A DNA stretch of 64,000 nucleotides from Camarhynchus parvulus (lineage: Eukaryota; Chordata; Aves; Passeriformes; Thraupidae), in contig NC_044600.1 of assembly GCF_901933205.1 (NCBI RefSeq), positions 9,648,501 through 9,712,500 of the forward strand, read 5' to 3'. A model generated the notes under the pieces. That model saw nothing but the letters and a program-made list of their open reading frames with translations, was not told the origin of the DNA and did not search any database. The translations under genes and the position numbers were made by a program. Positions 37,601 through 64,000 of the stretch are shown here, in pieces. Every line of letters begins with the position of its first letter. Positions within the stretch are counted from its first letter, which is position 1.

Positions 37601-40600
37601 CATGCAAGTGGCCAGGCTGCTTTCCTCTGACTGTTCAGTGACTGTCAGTAGTTAATTCTAGGTCTCCATACATGAGGTTTCAGTGCAGTCATCTCTCCCA
37701 CAAAATTATTTTAAGGGGACTCGGTTTTAGGATAAATAAAGAAAAAGGAGAGAGTCGTGTTTAGACTCAGTGGTGATAATACGTATTTTTTTTGTCCACT
37801 AGTTAATTAATGAATTATTAATTCATTAATTAATTGCTGGTTATGAAAATTTTTTATTGTACATATATTCAGTTCTCTAAATTGTATGGGGGTGAGCCAT
37901 GCACATCACAACTACTGTTTTGTATGAAATTGGTATTCAGTACTGCAGATCTCTGAACAAACCAATTGGGCTTTTAGCCCAAATGTTATGAGGGAGAACA
38001 AGAACAAAATGTTGGGTATTAAAAATGCTTAAGCTGTGACTGAGGATGTATGGAGCACAGATGTTCTGAGGTTGGCAGAGTTGCTAAGTTTTTAATGAAT
38101 GATAACAAGGTTTTTATCTTTATTTCTTCTGTTTTAGAAGCAAAGCCAACTCTTGCATACGTGTGTAGTTTGCTTGAATTTTATTTTGTAAGGATGATTA
38201 TTTAGTTTAATTGTTGAAAGAACCATAATCCACTTATGAAAGGCTTAGGTTTTAGCTTCATACTGCTTGGTTTGGATGTGGCACAATATTTATTTCTTTT
38301 TTTCTTAAATACTCCTTTTCCTTTTTGATGGCATAGATTTTCATTTGGGCCAGGGAAGGATGGGCATGGATGGCAAGGTAATGGCAGTCTTTGGAGCTGC
38401 CCTTTGAATTAGTTCTCCAGTGCTGCTGTGAGACTGTGGGTGATGGATGGGGTGGGTGGGAGAGCTCCCAGCGCTGGGTGCAGAGCAGCCATGGCCCTGC
38501 AGGTGGCCTGGGGCAATCCTGGGCAGTGATGGCCTTGCTGTAGACCTGGTAGAAAAAAAAAGCTGGGCTGGTTGGGCAGAAGACAGCAGGATTATAGTGA
38601 ATGAAGTATCCTCCCCACCATTTTAAAATTTGTTGTTGTTGTTGTTTTAAAATCAAAGGTCCAGGTAAGACTAACACCATTTGGCTTGTGTCTATATTCT
38701 TTTCTATTTATTTCTGTGGTGAATTTAGTATCTTTTAGTTACTGTCTGGAGCCAGTTCAAACATTTTGAATGGTGGGAAGCTTCAGCTAATAAACTGGTG
38801 AATCTGAGCTGGCCAAACATACAACAGAGTTGGTCTCTTTTTGCCTTCTGATCTTGGAAGGCTTGGGATCAACATGCAGGGGAGTGCAGGGGGCTCTGCA
38901 AAGGACTATCCCAAGTGTGCTGTGACCTGGGCTGATACAAGCAGACTGAGAGATGTGCTTGAGAGATTTTACTTCCCACTCTTCAGTAGTTTTATTTTAT
39001 AGGGTTTTCCCTTATTTCAGCCATCTAATACCAACTGTATCTTAGAATAGCAGCTGAAGCTGTTGCAGTGTGCTCTTGTATAGTCCCTCCTCCAGAATTT
39101 GTAATCAAACACAGTTGTTCTTAAAAATGCCCAAAGTTTTGCGCACAAACACCTGGACTTTTTAAAGAGGAAAATCTATATGGTAGGAGGGAAAGCAGTG
39201 AGACTCCACTAAGTGAGGCAGCTTGCAGGCTCACATTGATCAGTGGCAGAACAAAAACCAGAATTTGCTAGATGGGGGGATGCCTTGTCAGTTGGAAAAC
39301 CCTGCTTCCACCCTGTGTACTGAAGTAATTCCTTGCTGTTGGCTGTACATTTGAAAAATGCTAATTCTGCTCAAGGATTTGCTGTGGAGCAGCTTACCTG
39401 CTTGCTGTGGACTGTGCCTGTCTTCATCCCTCGCTTTTACAAGAGCAAAGATTTTGCAGGGACGTGCAAAGTACATTTTTGAAAAATCAGTATATGAAGA
39501 GGCGTATTCTGTTCTGTAGTTTAGTTTGGAAATTTATGGCGTTTAGGCAGCTGGAGGGTGTGCTTGCCTTGTATCATAAATGAACCAGTACTCCTTTTTT
39601 GACTTAAGTAGGCATATGTGGCTTTTCCCCCCACTTTTTTCCCCCGTTTATTTTTTTTTCAAGTCTTGGTTGTTATCTGACTTGGCTTTTATTCTTCCTA
39701 AGAGCCTAATTTTCCACGCAGTCAGACTACAACATCTGGAAGCAATCTCTTCTTTGGCAAGGAAAGATGTGACAAACACAATGAGGTGTAACTTCTACTT
39801 TTGTTATCTTACCTTTGCGTTTTTTAAGACATCCAAACCCAAACCATTTAAAAGATACATGGGAATTTCAGGTGCATTTTGGGAATATTGTTGGGCAGGA
39901 TCATTAGAGAATAACACAGGTATTTTCCCCTTTAATAAACATAATAGTTGCATTTACTGTACAGTTCAATAATCTTTCAGATATTTTAATGCATGTATTG
40001 AGTGTTTTAAACCACATTTTACTGGACAGTGTGAATTACTAGTTGCCACTATAAAAACCTCATAGGACTCAAGCAGTAACAGTGTACTTATGTTTCAAAA
40101 TAGCATTTAACTTCATTAAAGATATCGATGTTATTAATGGTACTTTAATGAGCAACCCTGTGACTGTGAAGCACTCACTGTAGCAAGCTCTTTTCCTTCT
40201 GTAATAGTTGTTCCACATATTTAATAAAACTAGCAAAAATCAAAAAAGTACTTCTAATGAGAAGAGGATTATTTGGTGGTGTAGTTGAGATTGGCAGATT
40301 TACTAGGGTGGTACAAAGGTCCTTGTATATTATTCACTTTTCAAGCCTCTAAAATTGGGGTAAAGTCTCAACTTTAACTTTGAGTTTTAGCCTGACTTCT
40401 TTCATATGCCATTTAAATTTGTTTTTTCTTTCATTCTTCCTTCTCCCCCTCAATAAAGCCTGTTTAAAATTTTGCTTTCATAGCATTGATCTGTGAAAAC
40501 AAATTTTGCTTTGTGTTGACCAGTGTGTGCATTACTTCTGGGGGCCTGTGTTCCATGTTCTTGGCTGTTTCCTGGCTGGCTCTGTCAGGTTCTGGAGGTC

Positions 40601-43600
40601 CTCAGATGCTCTCAGCTGCCTTCTGGCTGAGGGGTGGTGAGAGGTGAATGGCTCTGTAGGTGTCTGTGCTGTCTGCTGTATAATGAAAATGGAGGAAATG
40701 CATGTGGAAAAGGAGTAGGGAGGAGCTTTGAGGAGACAGGTGGGACAGGGCAGGTGCCTGATGAGCTCAGAGACAGAAGGTGCTGTCACAGGTGCTGTGT
40801 GTGTCCCAGGCATGGTGCTGGTCTGCAGGGCTGCTCCTCCCTTGGCAGGTATGAGAGTGGGAGCCACTGGGCAGTTGGGGCCTTGGTGCCTGCTCAGCCC
40901 TGCAGAACTGCAGGCTCTTGGCAGTGGCTCCTCCCAAGAGAAGGGTGGGAATCCTGGCAGGAGCCATGCAGAGCCTGCAGTTTGCCATGTTGGTGTAGGA
41001 GGTCCTGTGTCACAGCTGAGCTCTGCTGCTGGTGGTGATGCTCTGACCCTGGCAGAGCTCCTCACTGCCTTTGTTGTGAGGTTAGAGTTCAGCTGGCCAT
41101 GCTGCATCCAGTGACTTTTGTGGCTGCAGGAGGAGTTGATTCAGTTGGTTGATCCAATGGAGGGCTAATCTTGGGGGAAGGAAATGGTTTTGGTTTTATA
41201 ATTTGCTTGCTACTGGTTTGCCTGAGTGCCAGAATGAGCAGAAACTTTCCTGTGTGTATAGAGAGAGGAAAGGAAAACCTACTGCTTGCAGTAACAGCCC
41301 ATGGTGTTGGAAAAGCATGTTCTGAGATGGCTCTTTCCCACTTATTCAGCAGACTTGTTGTATGAACTAAGGAGCAAATGTTATAAAAAATTAATAAAGA
41401 GCAGGCCAGGGGAAAAAATTGTAGAGATGGCATAAAATCAACAGCCATCATAACATGGCTTTTTAAAATTTTTTGAAAGATGGAGGGATGTATGGTCCCA
41501 AGTGGTGTGGAGGGGAGTGTAACAGCTGGAAGTTTAGGGAACAAAAATATGAAGAAGGAGACTGAAAAGATAAGAGCTGTGTGAATTCAGTCATTTAGGT
41601 TCTTTGTTGGCTTGTTAACTGTTCAGTGGCTTTGGCACGGTGGACTGGTGCTGTGGGTATTGACCATGTCTCTCTTGGTAAGCAAGGAAGAATGTAGATT
41701 GGTGGTCTCTAGTTCAGGTCTTTCTGTAAAGGAATTGCAAGTCTCATTTGTTAAGCAAGCAGCGCAGAAATAACCACACAGATAAAGGCATTAATTGCAT
41801 TATTGTTTTGTTTACTCTTGATTGCACTATCTTAATATGATCAAAACTGCTGATATGGTTATAACTAATATTAAAGTAGTCACATTACAGAATTACACTT
41901 GAAGTATGTTTTCTGTATTTTACTCAAGTTGCAGAATTGCTTCAAAGCTTGTTGGCAGCTGAAATACTAGGTTGTGTCCTATTAGTAGAAATAACACACT
42001 CTTTGAGGTCTGTAGAGAATGTCATGCACTTGCTCAAAATCTTGCTTACAAGTCCACTTACAGAAATAGAAGCAAAAGGAATATGAGGAACCAGATTTGT
42101 CTTTTTTTTTCCCTGAATAACTAACCATTTTAATCAAACAAAAGGTTAGGCACATTCTAGTTTATCAGAAAAAGGGGTGAGAGGTATAATGTAGCTGATG
42201 TTGTCTTTCTCTTCTATAATAGTTGAGGGAAAATACTGGACGTATTTCTGATCCTTTATTTAAATTTTATCTGACTAGCATTTTAACTGTTGCTGCTGAA
42301 TAATTGGTCCTGAATCATCAGCATCTCTCATTCATGGATAGGTAAATAATTCAGAGATGAACTTCAGCCATACTCTTCAGCATCATAGTTTGAGAAGTTC
42401 TAATTTTCTCAATTAAGTGAGGTTCCTTGATTTTACATGTGATTAATTGAATTACACAGGAAAAAATCAATACATCTCTGAACAGCCTATTCTGCATTAC
42501 CCAAATCTTTGTCCTGGCCATGTGGCCATTTTTTTAAATTTGCACCTTTGCCTTCCCAACAAAATAACTGTCTTACTGATTTGCATTATAGAACTTCCAG
42601 GTGATAGATGCCAAGGATCCAGCAGCAACCAAAATAAACATCCTGTGTAGAAAATACTCCCCAGCCAAAACCCATCTACCTGAAACCTCACAGTGAGCTT
42701 GATCAGTAACACTGGAGTTACTGCATTTACACAAGTGTACAAACCACAAACATTTGGGGCTGGTTTTGTGATTGTTTATAGTGTGTGTGTATACATATAT
42801 TATTAGGTATATTCTTAGAGCAAACGCTGCTCACTGAATTGCATTAATAGATCTGTGCATGTAGCAGGAATTGTGGGAGGGAGGACAGGTAGCCCTCAGC
42901 AACTGCTGATGACAGCATATGTGTTATTGTGTGAATTGTGCTGGTGAATTCTGTCCACTTTTGGCAGAGTCAACATTTGACCAGTGTATTTGAGTTAATC
43001 ACAACCATACCTAAATATTCATATAATAGGGATAAATAACCTTTAAGGTTTAAATCTGTTTTTCAATGAATATGCTTTTGAAGTCTTGATAGTGTTTCAT
43101 GCTTGCCTCTTGCTTTTAACAGTCAAATTCTTTTAAGTAGGAACCACTCCTACATCTAGTTGGAAGCATTATGTATGATTACTATTGCTGGACTGCTCCT
43201 GTTGTTCCAGTAGGTTTTTTAGTTCAGTAATGTTTTGTTAGCAAAGTTTTAAATAGCAAGGTACAATAAAGGGATACATTATTTCTGCTCTTAGAATGTT
43301 TTTTGAAATCCTTCTGCTTGTTTTGAAAGCCAGATACTGAGACTACTCATACAACAGTAGCTGTATGCATTTTTGTAAGAGTCATTGGAGTCAAACATGT
43401 ATGTGCCTTTATTTCAAAAAGATGAAGAAATCCTCTGGTGTCATAACAATTTAAATACAAATCTAAAGGAAATGTGCTACAATATTATTGCAATTTTAGC
43501 AATCTGTTATAAAGTTTATTGCAGAGAAATAACTAGGTCAACCTCTGGATGACCTGTCTTTTGGAGTTTCTTCAGTTAGCTTTAGGCTAGAGCTCCACCT

Positions 43601-46600
43601 TGTGATCCTTCAGCAGGATACATTTTCTTTTTATAGTTAATAATTTAATTATGATTTCACAAAGTTGAATGCCTTTTAAAGTTTTCACAGGCTTGAGAGA
43701 TTTCAGCATCTGCTTGGGAAAATTAAAGTTGGAATTCTGTGAACATGCCAAAAAAGAAACTCAAGAGCTAATTTTTATGATACAGTTTAGTTTAGAGTTA
43801 ACTTCCTAGAGTTCTTAAAACAATTTATTAGAACTCATTTAATAGATAACGTAGACTCGCGCTGTTTGGAATGACATCTGCAAGAATTTCACTTCTTTGT
43901 TTTCAGATTTCACTGTGATATATAAACTTGATGCATTTAAAAAAGTTTTGGTAGGAAAATCATTCATATAAGCATCCTTCCTTATTAACTTCCTGAACCA
44001 CGTGCTTTGAATGAGTCATCCAGTGTGGGCATGAAGAAGACATGGCTGGCAGTAGTCTTGAACTCCCAGAAGGTGTTTAATGAGATGAAGGATCTTGGGG
44101 AATGACCAGTGTCACTCTTCCCCCATACCAGAACAAGAGAACATGACATAAAGTTGGAAAGTAACAAATTCAAGGCAAAGAATATGCCTTTTTGTAGTGT
44201 GGAATTTGGCTGTGGGAGTTCTTGGATGGAAGACCCTCCATTGAGTATTGAGTTCAAAAACTATTTGGAAATACTAATGGAAAAAATAAGGTGTTGTGAA
44301 GTGTGGGGACAACCTCTCTGGCCAGCAAAATCCATAGATTATTTCTGGATGCCAGGAAGGCATTCAGGGAAACTTTGCTCTAGAGAAAATAGTGTTCTTG
44401 GGCAGCTTCTCTTGGCCGCTGCCAGAGGGGGCTTACTGGACTGGGTTGACCCTGCTGGCTGAGCATTCTGGATGTGTGCAAATCTTGTAAGATTATTCTC
44501 TAGTAGCACAAATGCAAGGGGATTTTTGGTCATTGCTGGAATTTAAGCTTGATGCCTGAGATCTGTTACACTCTTTCTTTGTACGCCGTTGCCAGGTGTT
44601 CATCTCTAGCTTCTGTTTTCCAGAATACCAGTATATACTTGCACTCATGAGGGCTAAGTTTGTTCTACCTTCCAGAAAAACAAAAAATGAGTCTTAGTAG
44701 TTAATGCTTCAGCATCAGGCAAGAACTTGATATGTCTGTTCTGTTCCAGGAGGTGATTCTGACATGCTGTGTTTTCTCTCCTGTTTTGTGGTCTGTTCTA
44801 AGATGAACAGTTCTGACAAGAAGTTCAAGTTGGTGTAAATGGCAGACAGCTTTTGCTCTGATTTATTTGGCTTGTTTGATGTAGAGAACAAGTACTCTAA
44901 TAATTTGCCCATTCTTTTTCATAGTTTTGGGGGTTTTTTTCTTTAATTTCTGTGATTATAAGAATTTACTGAGATTTTTGCAAAATTTTGTAGGATGGTA
45001 TGTTTGAGTTTCATATAAGGAGCCAATTTGCTTGTAAGGATCCTGATTGTTGCTTTAGTAGATGTCTTGCCTTTTAACATTGAAAAATGTAAACTAGAAA
45101 GAATCAAATACCAGCACACTGATAGACAGGTTGAACTTGAAACTGGTGGTCTTTGAAGTTTGCATCTCTGCATTGCACTGGGGCTGAATCACAAGCATGC
45201 CTCAAAAAGAACTTGTGTAGATGTTTGTCTTTCTTCTTCATTTTTCTTTTTTCTGTTTCCCCCCCTCCCTGTACAGCTGAGCAGGTGCCAGGCCTGATGA
45301 CCAAGTCATTAAAGTGTGTCCTTTTTTCCAGGTTCGAGTTGCTGATTGGAAAAAAAGTAAATATTAAGAGATAAAAAAATACAAAGTACACAAAACAATT
45401 CCAAAGTGTAAAGCTTTTTGATATGTTAGCTTCTGAGCAGGGCATTTCACAGATGGCCTGGGTGGTGTAATATCACCTTGCCACCAAAGAAGGGAATTTT
45501 ACCCTTCCCTCCCCTGCTGGTTGCTATGCAGTCTTGTGTTTCCTGTGCCTTGACTCTGGAAATCTGCTATTGAACCAGTTTAACTTGAGAATCTCGGGAA
45601 AAAATACTTGAGTTGTATTTTGCCCATTTTAGTGGGGACTTTAATTGGGTGATACTGAATTGTCAGAGCCTGCAATGGTGAGTGGCTGGGCAGGGGTTGC
45701 TACAGTGAGTGTGAATGGAGTGCATTGGTCATGTGCCCATGTGGTGCCTTTAGAGAAGGGAGGAATGCAGTGGCAGAGGGTGCTGCCATTCTGCAGCATG
45801 GTTTTTCTTGAAGCTTTTTACCTTCTGCTGTGTTTTGGATGGAACATGCTTTTGTATTTGCAGCCTGTCTTGAGATTGATCATCTTGAACCTCCCTGCAT
45901 TTGCCACTGTTTATTTCCACTGTGGCTCTCTACTTTAATGTAGTTATGTGAAATGTGAAGAAAGAGAACTTAATAAGTTCAGAGTTTATGGTTTCTGTCA
46001 TCTCTCTAAATCTGGAAGCTACAGTGGCCCCTAGCATTCAGAATAAGCACTTGCAGGAGAAAACCTGTCCAGCCTCTCTGCCACATGCTCCGTTGAAATG
46101 CAGTCTCTGGAGCAGAGCTACCAGACTTTCAGCAACATGTGCTTAGCATGCCAAAATGAAATCTTTCCCTCAAATACCTAATCACTCCAGAAAGCTGAAA
46201 AGTCAGCAGACTGACTCTGAAGGTTTTTCTCCTTGGTATTCTGTCTTTAACTGCACATCATACTTTCTTAATTTCACTGTGTAGAAGTTAGCCTTGGGAG
46301 CCAAGTGACACAGAAACCTTAGCAGATGGCTAAAACTTGCTTTTGAAGTATCCCAGGAGATTTTTTTCCCCATTGATAACAGGAAAAATAAGAGAAAAAC
46401 CTAAGTTTATTATAATGAACAGTAGTATAATGAAGTTTAAAACAAGTATTTCACAATCTTTAGTTTTCTTGCTAAAACAATTGCATTTCCAATGGTTTCC
46501 TTTATACTATGTGGATACTATAATCTTCCTTGATACCCCTAAGAGTCTTGTCAAATGCTTCAAATGTTAAACCTGTTGTAAGTCTGGTTTATCAACTTTG

Positions 46601-46890
46601 GAAGACATGGAGTTGTGAAGCAGCTGGTTATAAGAACTTGTTGTAAGAGATTATATTTATGGAAAAATACATGGAAGTTGGCAAGTTGGAGATGCAAAGT
46701 TGCTATGTATAATATCTTGAAGGATACACATATTGTGCTTCAAGTTCAACATCAAGTCTGGTTTTGGTTTGGTCAACTAGAGCTAGAATCACCCTAGTGT
46801 GGTCAGTTCTGGGCTCTGCTACTTAGAGGTGTTAATGAGAACCATTCTAGTTTGCTCATCCTAATCAGAAAATGTGGGGTGGTTGGTGGC
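31603..46890 (+). other. STAG2: STAG2 first-intron region, no gene seen
   Basis: About 15 kb of intronic DNA, AT-rich with two GC-richer patches (38330-38560 and 40530-41110). The second has opposing open frames of 191 and 134 residues without known domains or splice signals; I treat them as chance. A perfect AT palindrome lies at 37803-37833 and a (GTT)n run near 38629-38645. Confidence 0.5.
37803..37833. repeat. perfect AT palindrome, 15-bp arms
   Basis: TTAATTAATGAATTA and its exact reverse complement are separated by one base. It consists only of ATTAA/TTAAT words plus one GAATTC-like core. Confidence 0.85.
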
Positions 46891-46891
46891 T

Positions 46892-46916
46892 TTTTGTTTG
46901 TTTGTTTGTTTGTTTG
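46892..46916. repeat. (TTTG)n microsatellite
   Basis: Five uninterrupted GTTT units in a T/G-rich stretch upstream of the STAG2 start-codon exon. Confidence 0.75.
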
Positions 46917-47255
46917 GGGTTTTTATTCTTTTTGAATTGTTACATTTTGTTTGGTTGGGTTTTTTACAGTATTTCTGTATTATTATTTTTCTGCAATGCT
47001 TTTAGCATTTGTGGAGTCACTTTGTAGTAGGATCATGAGAGGACTCAAAATCTTTAAAACAGGGAAAAGCTTGGTTGGAAACAGAGGATGGTGCAATTTA
47101 TATTTTCTGCGTTTCCAACTCTTTATCCTTCGATATGTGGAATCATTTTGACTGTATTTTTTGATTTATTTCATTCTAGAAGTTGTCTGCTACAAAGGAA
47201 GAAAGAAAAGTAAGCTTGTACTTCAGACTGCTTTTTGAATATCTTTCTAATACAG

Positions 47256-64000
<16,745 letters not shown>

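Noticed and set aside
40532..41107. 191-residue minus-strand frame facing a 134-residue plus-strand frame
   Set aside because: Moderately GC-rich patch; no recognisable family, no splice signals or promoter, and the opposing frames are equally long.
44410..44440. CTCF-like GCCAGAGGGGGC
   Set aside because: It has one extra G in the core spacing and does not fit the consensus well.

Overview
This is vertebrate nuclear DNA, most likely from a bird. All recognisable coding sequence lies in short exons on the + strand with GT..AG boundaries. There are two CR1-type LINE remnants, and the two genes are adjacent in the order seen at human Xq25 (XIAP, then STAG2). Species cannot be fixed from the sequence alone; a crocodilian or turtle is not formally excluded. 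There are no bacterial-style operons, CRISPR arrays or intact mobile elements, and I recognised no tRNA or rRNA gene.

Layout. 1-2.7 kb is the 3' end of XIAP: a short exon between the UBA and RING regions (857-932), a 41-nt intron, the terminal RING exon (974-1167) and an AT-rich 3'UTR with several poly(A) signals. 2.7-11.15 kb is AT-rich intergenic DNA with no supportable gene. 11.15-14.3 kb is a large CpG island that I take to be the STAG2 promoter region. It carries NRF1-, CTCF-, E2F-, CRE- and CCAAT-type motifs, a strong splice donor at 11893, a second donor at 13178 and five YY1-like ATGG motifs. 14.3-47.25 kb is a very long first intron (or set of 5' non-coding introns) holding a second, isolated 0.4-kb CpG island at 16.93-17.33 kb, an antisense CR1 fragment at 20.5 kb and simple repeats.

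47.26-63.76 kb contains fifteen STAG2 exons, starting with the one that holds the start codon. Splice phases agree at every junction and give 545 continuous codons: the N-terminal tail, STAG domain, stromalin conservative domain and the first helical repeats of the cohesin subunit SA-2. The rest of STAG2 lies beyond the window.

The two genes do not form one pathway. XIAP is a caspase inhibitor and ubiquitin ligase; STAG2 is a core cohesin subunit. The window does not contain a new multi-gene system. The items most worth a second look are small: the 41-nt XIAP intron whose retention would remove the RING, a 4-codon uORF whose stop overlaps the STAG2 start codon, a 42-bp-arm hairpin beside fresh-looking tandem duplications in a STAG2 intron, the YY1-like cluster, and CTCF-like motifs in both CpG islands of a gene whose product binds CTCF.
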